A stretch of DNA of 64,000 nt from Tetrahymena elliotti 4EA (GCA_000231825.2 JH720324.1:271779-335778); one strand, 5' to 3'; positions 40,380 through 52,209 are shown, counted from the first letter of the stretch. Program-made: numbers and translations. Notes: generated from the letters alone by a model not told the origin.

Positions 40380-42786
40380 TCATAATAACAAATTTAATCA
40401 TTAAATTCTTATCAAAATATTAATTTATTATTTGAATTTCTAATTGATAATGTATTTTTATCTATCACAACTGCTTTATGTTTTTCAAATCTTATTAAAT
40501 TTATTTTTTTACTATTTTCATGAATTAAATCGAGAAGTATTTTCAAAACAGTTATTTTAAATAATTGTTTGTAATAAAATTTCTCTTTCTTACACAGTTC
40601 AATAAAAATATATCATAAAAATGTTAAATATTTTTAATTAATTGAAGCAAGATCAATTTTCAAAAAAAATTTATTATTTACTTTTAAATTTATTTTTTTT
40701 AATAATTGATAATATTAAAAAAAAATAGAATACCATCATTCCTTAATTACTCATACCTCGAATGAAAGTTAATATCATTTTATTTAAAAATGAAAGAAAA
40801 TTAAATAATGTGAAAATAAATATTTCTTAATGAATGAAAATAATAAGAATAATAAGTATATAATGTAATAGTTTATTTTTCTAATAATTAATTTATTTAG
40901 TTCTTTAAAATTTATAAAGATGTAATAGTAAACTCAATGAACTTATTTTGTTTTTTCTAAAATACCATTTAAAATTCATAATTTCTCTATACTCCATCTT
41001 AAATTTATTAGGTTCTTAATTTTTATTTATGGTTATTATGTTTATTATTTATAAATAAATTCATAGTATTGTCTACCTTTGTTTTAAAACTTATAAAAAA
41101 TGGAGATTCTTATTACAACCAACAACTGCATTTATAATCATATTGATAAAACAAGTTTTTAAAATTTCAGGTGTCAACTTAATATCAATCTAATTTATTA
41201 AATTCTAACATATTTTTTTGACCTAAATAAATCTACTTCCCAACTCTCAACTCTCATTTTTATTTTATGTTTAACCTCATTTTAGCACTCTTATGCTAAT
41301 ACTTTCATATCCTCAAAAAGTTTATCTACAATTGAATTAATTAGAAGTAGATAAAGGGAATTTGAGTGTTTTTTTGATAATGCTTCTCCAACGATATCCT
41401 TTATACAATTTTCCAATCATGTTTAGACTTATAAGTTCTTATTTAGCCATCTTCAAAATTAAAATATTCTTATCTGCAGTAAATACAATTAAAAATATTT
41501 TAATTGATAAAATAAATGGCTTTCCATTTAAAATTTTAAAATAGAATTATTGAATTTTATTAATTTAGGGATTAATTTTTAAAATTTTAATTAAACAATC
41601 ATGAATATTTTCATGACATATGTATTCTTTTATAGGTTTATAATCAGAATTAAAGGGGGAGGGGGAGTGTTAAACAGTACAATCTGCCTGGAGAAGGTTT
41701 ACACATAGGATGTACTCTTTCTTTGATTTTGAATTATACTGATGACACTCATATCGTACTGCCTTGCAATCCCTCCCCCCGAATTATAAATTTATTAAGC
41801 TGTAAAATTTTTAAATATTTTAAAGATTTTTTTATAAAAAATATTTTGCATATCACATTTAAACAACAATAGTCATATTTTAAATTTGCTAATTGCTATT
41901 TCTGGTTCACATTGTTAAATAAAATGTGATCATGTAAATTTCTATTCATTCCTTTCCTTATAGTTAATCTAATGATTTTTGCATGCTGAATGAATTTACG
42001 AAGTTTGTTGACTCCCTCAATGAAGCCTAAAGAACTGTTACATAATTTCATATTGTTAGTAATTAAAATTGGAGGCAGAAAAAATATTTAATTTCTTATT
42101 ATGAGATGAATTTTTAGGAGTAATTAGATTTTTATTTTTTTTAGAGGATGGATAAGTTAAAAAGATTAAAATAAAAGAAATGTGATACCTAAATGAAGTT
42201 AGAAGTAATAAAAAAAAAAAATAATTTAAGATCATATTTTCTTATTGTTAAGCCTATTATGCTTTCTTAAGACACTTTGATTTTTTAAAATATAATTCTT
42301 TGTATTTACTTGAAGTTGTAAAGATGAATCTTAGAAACAATAATTTTAGAATATATTTAGCAACATAAAATTCAATTGATTACATAATTTATAAAAAATT
42401 TAAATATTTTTTTAATGAAATAGTCCGCAGTAAACAATTCATCAAAAAAAGTTATGAAATGAAGAGCCAAAAAGTTAGTAAAAACTCATCTTAGGTTAGT
42501 TTCAACTATAATAAATTCCTAGAACTTTTTTATCTTTATCCTATTGTATCTAAATAGTGTTATAAAATGACATTTCTTACATTATTTTTGTAAAATATCT
42601 AGCTAAATAATCAAAGCATAAAAATTAAAAATTACATCAAAAATTTCTTAAAATTAAATTATTAATTTATTAATTTATCTAAAAATTAATTTATTTAATG
42701 CAATATAAAAAATTATTTTCTTTATTTTTGACAATATATACATTCATTTTTTTTCTTTTTATCATTTTATCAATACTTTATATTTA
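40380..42786. other. Convergent intergenic region
   Basis: About 2.4 kb between the stops of the giant membrane protein gene and the LRR-kinase gene. It is AT-rich and mostly featureless, except for the GC-rich inverted-repeat element at 41652-41780. Open frames here do not have protein-like composition. Confidence 0.5.
41652..41780. other. Inverted polypurine/polypyrimidine pair with inner palindrome
   Basis: The left arm aaagggggagggggag (41652-41667) faces the right arm ccctcccccc (41771-41780). Nine bases (gggggaggg) pair perfectly with the right arm. Inside them cagtac (41675-41680) pairs with gtactg (41756-41761). The spacer between the G and C arms is 103 bp. This is a striking GC island in AT-rich DNA. 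It could be a structured noncoding RNA gene, or the retained flanks of an eliminated micronuclear sequence (see findings). No known RNA family was recognised. Confidence 0.6.
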
Positions 42787-45700
42787 TCACTTAAATATTT
42801 TATAAAATAATTTCCAACTATTCTTCTCCTTATAATTAGTTATATCCAGTGTTGATAATTCTTTCGTCTCAGTAAGTTTTTTAAAATTCATCTGTGAAAA
42901 AATATTTTCAATAATTTTCAAAAATATAGAGGAGAAAAATCTAAAAATCTTCAGAGAATTATCAGTCCTGGTTTTTTCTTAATATTTAAAATTTTTTGTT
43001 AACTTCAATTTCTTTTTTTTTAACTTTTAAATCTAAATATACTTTAAATTAAGTTTTAATTTGTAGAGAGTAGAACATTTAGCTATTTCAGAAGCAACTG
43101 CTTTTGCCCAATCTGATTCTATACTGTTTTCACTAATTAAAATTTACAAAATACTTAAATATTCTTTTATATTTTGATTTTTTAATTATTTATTTCAACT
43201 TTAAATTGAAAAAATATGCTAGATGTCAAGGTTTAAAGTGCAAAGAGTAGGACATTTAACTATTTCGGAAGCAACTGCTATTGCTCCATCTGAGCCTATA
43301 TTGTTGTTACTAATTAAAATTTACAAAAATACTTAAATATTCTTTTATTTTTTAATTATTTATTTAAACTGTAAGTTGAGAAAAGTTATAAAAAATTTAC
43401 ACTAGGTCAAGGCTTAAAGTTGAGATATTAGGACATTTAGCTATTTCGGAAGCAACTGCTTTGGCCCCATCAGAGTCTATATTGTTACACCTAATTAAAA
43501 TTTTCAAAAATACTTAAATATTCTTTTATTTTTTAATGATTTAATTATTTATTGAAACTGTAAATTAAGAAAATGTGTAAAGAATTACCTTAGGTCAAGG
43601 CTTAAAGTGGAGAAATTAGGACATTTGGCTATTTCAGAAGCAACTTTTTGATTTTTTAAATATTTATTGAAACTATAAATTGAGAAAATGTATTAAGAAT
43701 TACACTAAACTAAGGCTTAAAGTGGAGAGAGTAGGACATTTGGCTATTTCGGAAGCAACTGCTTTTGCTCCATCTGAGCCTAGTTTGTTGTAGCTAATTT
43801 ACATTTACAAAAATCCTTAAATATTCTTTTATTTTTTATTTTTTGTTTTTTTTAATGGTTTAAACTGTAAGTTGAGAAAATGTTTAAAAAATTTACACTA
43901 GATCAAGGCTTAAAGTAGAAAGATTAGGACATTTAGATATTTCGAAAGCAAATGATTTCATCCCATTTGAGCCTATATTGTTATCACTAATTGAAATTTA
44001 CAAAAATACTTAAATATTCTTTTATTTATTAATTATTTATTGAAACTGTAAATTGATAAAATGTGTATAGAATTAATAACTCTAGGTTAAAACTTAAAGA
44101 GGAGAGAGTAGATCATTTAGCTATTTCCGAAACAACTGCTTTTGCTCCATCTGTGCCTATATTGTTGCTACTAATTAATATTTACAACAACATTTTAATT
44201 TTTGATTTTGTAATTATTTATTTAAACTGTAAATAGAGAAAATGTTTAAAAAATTACTGTAGATCAAGGCTTATTGTGGAGAGAGTAAGATATTTAGTTA
44301 TTTCGAAAGCAATTGCTTTTACCCCATCCAAGCCTATTTTGTTTTCACAAATTAAAATTTATAAAAATACTTAAACATTATTTTCTTTTTTGATAATTTA
44401 TTAATGAAACTGTAAATTGAGAAATTGTGTAAAGAATTAATTACCCTAGGTTAAGGCTTAAATTAGAGAGAGTAGAACATTTATCTATTTAGGAAGTAAC
44501 TGCTCTTGCTCCATCTGAGCCTATATTGTTGTCACTAATTAAAATTTACAAAAAGACTTAAATATTCTTTTATTTTTTAATTATTTATTTAAACTGTAAA
44601 TTGAGAAAATGTATAAAGAAATACCAGATATTAAGGTTTAGAGTGGAGAGAGTATGACATTTAGCTATTTCAGAAGCAAATACTTTTATCCATTTGAGCC
44701 TATTTTGTTGCTACTAATTAAAATTTACAAAAATATTTTAATATTCTTTTCTTTTTTAATTATTTCATTATATATTGAAACTGTAAAATGAGAAAATATT
44801 TAAAAAATTACTGTAGTCCAAGGCTTAAAATGGAGATATTAGGACTTTTAGCTATTTCGGAAGCAACTGCTTTTGCCCCATCTGAGTCTATTTTGTTCCA
44901 TCTAATTAAAATTTATAAAATTACTTAAATATAAATAAAAAAATGCATAATAGCTAAAAAGTTTATTTAAATGCAAAAAATGCTTACTTATAGTCTAAAA
45001 AGAGTATCTTCTAGTATTAAAGAGGGGAAGAATTCTATTTAATTATAATAAAAAAGAAATAAAAGAAATTAAAAATGAATAAGAGTTGCACTTCCAATAG
45101 CAGTAAGCTATTTGGAGTAAAATTAATATCCTTATTTTTCCAAATTAGCATATAATAATAAGAGTTAAATTAAATCTTTTTTGTTCATTAAAAACAACTG
45201 TCTGAGTCAAGATATCATAAATCTTTGAATTAATTTTTCTTTAACAAGAAAGCTTGGCTCAAAAGGGATTTAAAATTCATGTAGTAAATCAAGTTTTTGT
45301 TTGTTAGAAATGGTTCTAATTTTTCAAAATTATCAATCATAGCTAAGCAAACCCCAACTGAGAATGCTTCACTCTACCCAAAAAATAAAAATAAATATTT
45401 GAAAATTATTTCTATCTACCTCAAAAGTATAAAGGATACTCATTACTTAAATATAATAAATATTCAATAAATTACTGCTCCTAAAATAGGTTAAAAATCT
45501 TTAACAATTTCATCTTATAATCCAATATTATCAAAAGGCATTTTTGTTGCTTAATCAAAGTCAGCTTGATAATAATATAAATTTTTGAATAGAAAATATT
45601 AAATGAATGATTACTTAATTTGATGATTGGAACTTTAGTTTTGTTTTCTAAATAAAGGATATTCTCAAGTTTAATATCTCTATGTAAAATATCATTGTAG

Positions 45701-48190
45701 TTAAGATAGTTAACTACATCAATTACCTAAATAGCAATTTGCATTTTTTCATTATCAGTCAACTAATTCTTATCTTTCTTCAATCTATTAAAGTATTACT
45801 TTAAGTTTCCTTTTATTTATTATTCAATAAAACATTGAAATAATTTTTAATTCATTAATTAATTTTTACCATCACATTTTTCAATTTCATAAACAACAAA
45901 ACCTTCTTTTTTGTTGACATCCAAGTAAAAAAAATCATAAAATTTAACAACAAGAGGCATTTAGCAGTCTCTCATGATTTCAACTTCCCTAACAATCTCG
46001 TGTTTTGATTAAACTCTTTGGATTTTAAGAGCTGAGTGTCTTTTTTCAATTTTGTTGTAAACTCCTAAAACTAAACCGGAAGCCCCTACAGAAATGAATT
46101 GGAAATTAGACTCAAATTAATTCTTATTTGTTAATAAATCTAGGATGGTTTGGCATTCCTATACTTCAAAAGGTTTCTATTCCAACTCTTTGAATTACTA
46201 CAAAAGAATTTTAAATTTTAAATTCTTTGAATTATTTTAAAGATACAATTAATTTCTTTTAAATATGAAAAATAACTACCAACCTTGCTCATTTGAGAAA
46301 GCTGATGATTTCATTTTCTTTTTTCTTTGATTTTTCAATGATGTTTTTGTGAATTTAAGAGATCTATTAAGCCTTTTGCCTGAGTTAAGACTTTAAAGTA
46401 AATAAATTGTATAATCTGAAAAATATTTGAGTAGTTTTACCTTATTTAAAATCGATGAAAGTTCAATGCTTAAATATTTTTAGTTCTTAACAATAAATGA
46501 AATCAAGAGATCTACTGGAGATTAGCGTTGATTAGGATCAAATTCTAAGCAATTTTTTGCAATCCTATAAATCTATGATTCCCTATTGATTTAGAAACTT
46601 GGAAAAATCTTTCCTAGCTGAATCTCAAACTTTTATTGAGTTGTTGTTTTTGTAAAATCGAATGTTTCAATATTGTCTAGCTCTAAAAGAACTAAGCCAA
46701 GTGAGAACATGTCTGACTATATATTTAATATATAATTACTTAACTTTTAAGTCAATAGATTTTTTTAGAAAATAATTTACAGATTTTTTAAATATTCCAT
46801 TATCAACTTCGGTGCAGAATAAGACTGAGTACCTTTCTGTATTATAAATAAAATTCAATAAATAATATCTTATAAATTATATTACAAAATTAGATAAAGA
46901 CATTCTTGTTTAGTTGTTTTTAAAAGCTGATGCAAAAGCTAAATCACCTAATATTTTTAATAAGAATTGATAAAATAGTAATTTCAAAAATATTTTGTAA
47001 AAAAATTAAGTTGAAAAATAAATTTGTTATTAGAATTTAAAATTTTTATTAATAATACATAATTTAATAGTAGGAAAGCCTTAAGAATCAAATGATAATA
47101 AGAAATTAGATGATTTAATAATGAACAACATCGAATCTATGCAAATAAGCTACTGAATCTAAAATTTTCAATAAATATTAAAAAATTATTTAAAAAATAA
47201 AGAAATATTTTTCTTTAAATTAAAATTTATCTTTGATTGATCATAAAAATTATATAATAAAAAGCTCAAATTTTAATTTGAATTGTTTTTTATCTGCTGT
47301 ATTTTATATTATTATCAAATATTTACTAATTAATAAATTCACAAAGGTAAAATGTATATTTTTGATGAAATTAAATAATAAAAATAATGATATCTAAAGT
47401 GCCATAAATTATAATTTATTAATGAGCATAAAAAATAGTCATCAAAAATTAAATGAAATTTGAGTTTTTATTCATATAAAATTGAATGGTAAATAGAGGA
47501 AAACTTTTAATTAAAATCTAAATCGTTAGAGTATTGATCAAAAAGACTAATTAAAAAAATAAATCTAAAGTAGAGTTATTTAATTTTATTTAACTAAAAA
47601 GGATTATTAAAAGATAAATAAGAAAAATATTTCTTAATGAAAAGATTACAGATAAAATAATTTTATTTCTAATTAAATGTAATTAATTGATTTGATCTAA
47701 TTATTTTTGTTTATTGAATTTGATATAACAAGCTTTCTAATAAAACTCTAAAAAATGTGAAGATATGGATGATTAGTAAATCAAAATAACAAAAAAATAA
47801 AAGAATAGTTAAAATTATTTTAATTTATTACTTTCACATAATTCCTGCTCTATTACAAAGAAAACTTTGATAAGATCTTCCTAACTTTAGATTTAATTTT
47901 CTTGACCACTGCTATTACTACTACTATCATCATCTGAATCAGAATCGTCACCTTCTGTTAAATAAAAGCACTTATTTACTCTAACTATATACTTGCAATT
48001 TGAAAACTGTGAGAGCCAAGTGTACTCTTACTCTACCATATCCATCTCTACATTATTGTCAGAATCGCATTCTACAATTTTGAGAGTAACTACTTTATTA
48101 TCTGATTTTTTTTTTTGCATTCTGTACAAATGCAAATGCTCCATTTCCAGCATACTCAAAATCAGAATAATCTTTTTATTGCTATTTCAT
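42787..48190 (-). CDS. Tandem kinase-like domains plus LRR array, possibly decaying
   Basis: Minus strand, many exons. First kinase-like region: glycine loop GNGAFAFV and VVTLKIVE (48.1 kb), a catalytic-loop match YLHRFDVVHYQII (47.1 kb), GDLAFASAF in the DFG position (46.95 kb), GTQSYSAPK (46.83 kb), then SDMFSLGLVLLEL and FDPNQRQSPVDLL (46.7-46.5 kb). HRD is changed to HYQ and DFG to DLA. Second region: SVGASGLVLGVYN, SALKIQRV, REVEIMRDC, an intact ILHRDIKLENIL (45.67 kb), ADFDQATKM and SEAFSVGVCLAMIDNF (45.36 kb). Eleven LRR units follow (44.94-43.06 kb), and a last exon ends at TGA 42787-42789. Problems: an 11-A run at about 48111 forces a frame change, and the APE area of kinase 2 meets TGA. 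The model may be a pseudogene or contain sequence errors. The first ATG is uncertain. Confidence 0.55.
43060..44940 (-). repeat. Tandem exon-intron LRR array, 11 units of about 182 bp
   Basis: Unit starts, marked by the gacatttagctatttc-type core, lie near 43073, 43244, 43426, 43613, 43729, 43922, 44107, 44285, 44468, 44650 and 44836. Each unit has an exon of about 85 nt coding one LRR (minus-strand type SDGAKAVASEIAKCPN) plus a conserved intron of about 95 nt containing the ttacaaaaatacttaaatat block. The 43613 copy is cut short by about 65 bp inside the exon. Intron similarity shows that whole exon-intron units were duplicated recently or are being homogenised. Confidence 0.88.
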
Positions 48191-49092
48191 AAGTTTGAAA
48201 AATTTCTTAACTGCATGTGTCTTAATACTACAATCCTTTAACTAATTTGCTATTTCCTTTTGCTTTTATTTATTACTCTTCGTTTCTCTCAATATCTATC
48301 TATTTTATTCCTTGAATTTTAATCAATTTACTATAATTAGCTATTTATTATTATGAATATATATATCTTGCATCTTAATCAAAATAGCTAAAATTACTTT
48401 ATTTAGTGAATTTAATTTTCAACTAAATACCATAAAAAAGGATGAAAAGTTTATGATCTGTTTTTATTTAGAATGATTAAGATTTATTAGAATTTTGTAA
48501 ACACTTTTTCTAATTATTGTTGAATAATGGATAGCACCTTTAATTTAGAGTGTTAAGACAAAATCTTTTTAACAATTTATTTATGGTATTTCACTTCAAC
48601 TGCACTGTCATATTGATAAATAATAATTTAAAATATTTTTTTAGAAAAATCTTAAAATTGATAAGATTGTTTTGTTAAATTATCCAACTGGTGCGAAAGC
48701 ATAATATCTAATATATAAATAATTATTTGCTAATAAAATAATATTTTAAATTGAAATAAGAACTTAAAAATATAGTAATTATTTGAGAAATTCAATATAA
48801 AGATTTATTATTTTCAAATAAGAAAAATTTGTGATAAAATATTTTATTAAACATTCATTAAGAGATTACTAATTAATTAGAATTTATTAGATACTTCTAG
48901 TTATTTCATATCAATTAATTCTAATGGTCATTTTATACGAAATATACTAAAAAAGAGCAAAAAATCTTATTTAAATAATTTGATAGCAAAGAAAAAGGTA
49001 AATAAGTTCAAAAGAATTTTCAAAAAAATCAATTAAAGTGATTAATCTATCTAAGTTTTTTTTTCACCCAAAATGTATCTCTATCTATTTTA
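48191..49092. other. Divergent intergenic region
   Basis: AT-rich region between the start of the LRR-kinase gene and the plus-strand decayed gene. An open minus-strand frame continues upstream of 48190 to about 48325 and may be an N-terminal exon of the kinase gene. Nothing else was recognised. Confidence 0.45.
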
Positions 49093-50249
49093 ATGAAAAG
49101 AAAGATTATAAACTTCTCGAAATTGCTTTATGCTCTATTCTATTGGTACTTTATAATTTACGAGTGTCCAAAATACTTCTAGCTCTTTTTTTCTATATTC
49201 AATATTGAATTAAACAGAGTGAAGATAGAAGAATATTTATATTAAATTCAATAAGCTAATTTACACCTTTAAATAATTTAGTGGAAAATAAATAAGTTAA
49301 GTAAGAACCAAAAAATAGATCAAAACTACAAAGTTAATCAATCAATCAGTTTAGAAATGGATTTTTAAAATATTTAAATATTCTGAATTAAGAAATCAAT
49401 TTTGCTCAAAAATTTTTGACAAAATCAAAATATTCTTCCCTTGATTGATTTAAGAGCAATTTAAATTATTTGGAATTTATTTAAAAGATCTAATAAAGAT
49501 TATATTATGGAATCAAATTTAGTAATTAAGGCGATTTACTCTTTTTGCAAATTATCTCTTAAAAAAATTAATCAATTGAGTGATTAAAAAAAGCTTTCAA
49601 AAATAATATAAATGATTAAAATAGAAAACAAAAAAAATCTAAAGCCTCTATAAGCTTGGCAATCTTTAATTTACAAAAAGTGAAAACCAAATCTTTGATT
49701 TGAAGAAAATATATGATCAATTTAAAGAAAATCCCCTCATCTTAGTTAATTCTCAATTTTAAAAAAAGATATTTAAAAACTCCTATAAAAAATTGAAAAT
49801 TTCAATGATAAAGTTCTCAAGATGTAACAGAATTTGTATCATCTTTTATTTGAAGCAAGGCCTTGAGAAGCAAAATATCTTTGCAAATTAAAAAAAGAAA
49901 AAACATGTTTTTGGTATTAAAAATGTAAAGTAGCTAATTTAAGTTTTAAGAAAGCCTAGCTGATTAATAGCTGATAAAATAGACATAAATTTTTGAGAAA
50001 AATAATTAGTTAGTTCTATCTACACTCATTAATTACTATCAAAAAATTTATTATTTTGTCTTAATTAAAGATATTAAGCGCAATAATATTTTGTAAGATT
50101 TTGATAGTAAATTGTTCGCATTAGAATTAAAATATTTGATATCCTTCATAGATAATGACCATACTTTTAAAACCTATTTTGATGATCTGAGTTTGCAAAA
50201 TAATTAATAAATAATTTAAAAAATAACAAAAGAAAAATATAAAAAATGA
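49093..50249 (+). pseudogene. Decayed coding region of unknown family
   Basis: ATG 49093 opens 97 codons (MKRKIINFSKLLYALFYWYF) to TGA 49384-49386. Protein-like sequence then goes on in a shifted frame (ELRNQFCSKIFDKIKIFFP), hits TGA near 49442, and continues (EQFKLFGIYLKDLIKIILW, then NQIQQLRRFTLFANYLLKK) to a TGA near 49681. From there another frame reads SENQIFDLKKIYDQFKENP onward to a TGA near 49964. A last open frame (FDSKLFALELKYLISFIDN) ends at TGA 50247-50249. Composition is coding-like throughout, yet no GT-AG intron obviously explains these breaks. I therefore read it as a disabled gene of about 380 codons. The family is unknown; the product would be helical and non-secreted. Confidence 0.5.
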
Positions 50250-50572
50250 GAAGCACCAATTTCATAGTTTTAATAGCTATCATTAACTTATTCATAGCAG
50301 CATGTACTGCAATGGGCTTTTACTAAAACTAGCTTAAAGGATAGTTTACTTAAATTCCTTGTCTCCATATTGAAGAGATAGTAGAAAATGAGAAAACATA
50401 ATTTCATGCATTCAACTATTGCTTGACTAGTAGAAGATTTATTTTCTCTATGAAAGACTACTCTGGAAATGAATATTAATACCAATCTCCTTGCATCCCA
50501 TCTGGACAAAGAAACCTTTTGAGCAAATACAATCAAGAAGATTTTTTCTATGGTGTTTCTGAAGATTGCTGA
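50246..50572 (+). CDS. Small secreted cysteine protein, 108 aa
   Basis: ATG 50246 to TGA 50570-50572 gives 108 residues under the ciliate code. Residues 5-19 (NFIVLIAIINLFIAA) form a good signal-peptide core, with probable cleavage near residue 22. The mature part, about 86 residues, has four cysteines (39, 59, 83 and 108, the last being the C-terminal residue), which suggests two disulfide bonds. No family is recognised. Its start overlaps the final TGA of the upstream broken frame (ATGA), which I treat as coincidence. It could be a secreted or lumenal peptide, or the 3' exon of something larger. An upstream in-frame start was not seen. Confidence 0.55.
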
Positions 50573-52209
50573 ATTTTAATTAATTATTCAAAACATATTA
50601 TTAAAATCCTATTTATATTACTTATACTAATTAATTTCTTTTCTAATTTAATGGTTTAATCTGTACACATATTTATATATATTATTTATATTCTTAATAG
50701 CTTTGTATTATCTATCACTTATTTACTCTTTTAAAATATCTTTTCTATTATTTTACTCTTTATTTTCAAAGAAAAATATTCTTGAATACCTACTTTTTGT
50801 ATGTTAGTATCAATACTCTTTTGTGAGGAAATAAACAACTCTTTAATTAAAATTAATCTTCTCATTGAAGTCTGTGTGTGATTAAAAACAAATAATTTTT
50901 TTACACTCCAAAAGTAATGAATGATAAATCAATCATAGATAATTTAGAAAACAATCTTTTAAAGTGATTTAATTTTTCTATTTTTACATTACAAATTTCA
51001 ATAAATTTTTCTTATTGAAATGCGCTATGTTAAATTTAAGACATATTTTTTCTATTCTAAAATGAAAATGAAAAATTTTTTAAATACTTCAAACAAAAGA
51101 AATAAAAATCTTAGAAAAAATAAAAAAATTAAATGGTAATCTTGTTTAAGAGAATCAAAAAGTAATCATTAATACAAAAAAGTGTAAAATGTTCATTCGA
51201 ATTAATCTGGACTTTTTAAGGAAATAATCTGATTAGAGATTAGGCATACACTAATTTTTCTCTAGATATATTTAATATTGCATCAAAATAATGACGTATT
51301 TAGTAAATAATGGCAAAAGGTTTTTACCTACAATAATAAAATATTTTTTAATAAGCCATACGATACTCTCAATGAAATTAATCAATCATTTGATTTTTGT
51401 TGAAAAGAAATTCCCAAATAAAAAATAATCACTGACTTTAAAATGAAAATAATACAATATTAGTGTACATTTTGATTTAATTAAATCTTTAATTTTGTTA
51501 TTTTAATTCGTATTTATAATTAACTATATAAGTGAGCTGATCATTCATAAGAGTTACCTAATGCTTAATCAGATCCATTTCCTATTACTTTCTAAAGGAA
51601 ATTTTTAATAATGTAATCAAATTTACCTTATAATGGTTAAATAATTCTAAAATAGAATCAAATTATTTTTTATAAATTTATATTTAACATGATACATTTA
51701 GATTAAATCTAATTGGGTCACTTAATCAAAATCATAAATTTTTTAAATTTAGAAAAGAGTTTTCTAAATATATTTAGTTGTATTTTTTTATAAAGATTAA
51801 ATAAAAATCTATGGTAAATATATTTTTTATTTGTTTTATATCCTTTTTTTGGAGAAAAAGAAAACAAAATAATATTTTATTATGTTGAAAGATATGATTG
51901 ATAAAAACTATAAATTTATATTTAACATATTACATTTAGATTAAATCTAAATATAGGTCACTTAATATCAAAATCATAGATTTTTTAAATTGATAAAAGA
52001 GTTTTCTAAATATTTTTAGTTTTATTTTTAATAAAGTTTAAATTAAAATCTATGGTAAAGATATTTATTATTTGTACAACATTCTTGTTTTGAAGAAAAA
52101 GAAAACAAAATAATAATTATTTTATTATGTTTAAAGATATGATTGATAAAAACTAATAAATTACATAAATATTTGTTAACTAAATAAATATTTTTTAATT
52201 TGGGCTGCT
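50573..52209. other. Convergent intergenic region with a direct duplication
   Basis: AT-rich region between the small secreted protein gene and the stop of the EF-hand gene. Apart from the two-copy repeat at 51671-52155 it holds nothing recognisable. Confidence 0.5.
51671..52155. repeat. Two-copy tandem repeat, about 240-bp unit
   Basis: The unit starting tataaatttatatttaaca at 51671 recurs at 51909. Shared landmarks are tacatttagattaaatcta, gagttttctaaatat, aaatctatggtaaa, gaaaaagaaaacaaaataat and gatatgattgataaaaac. Copies are roughly 85-90 percent alike by eye. The repeat is noncoding. Confidence 0.88.

Noticed and set aside
41362..41544. Short plus-strand ORF in the 41.4-kb spacer
   Set aside because: No splice context, homology-like motif or coding composition; random open frames are expected where TGA is the only stop.
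41690..41760. Box C/D snoRNA or spliceosomal snRNA inside the polypurine-flanked element
   Set aside because: A tgatga string is present but lacks the correct box C context and a matching D box. No U-RNA signature was found.
43060..44940. CRISPR-like regular spacing of repeats
   Set aside because: The period is about 182 bp, both repeat and spacer are conserved, and the units encode LRR exons with introns in a eukaryotic genome.
45350..45365. Telomere-like CCCCAA string
   Set aside because: Only a single occurrence in coding-like sequence. No tandem GGGGTT/CCCCAA tract exists in the window.
46395..46450. A 25-nt intron between ILNK and IIQFIY in the kinase gene
   Set aside because: It is too short compared with the other introns here, and the unspliced frame stays open and joins the next exon correctly.
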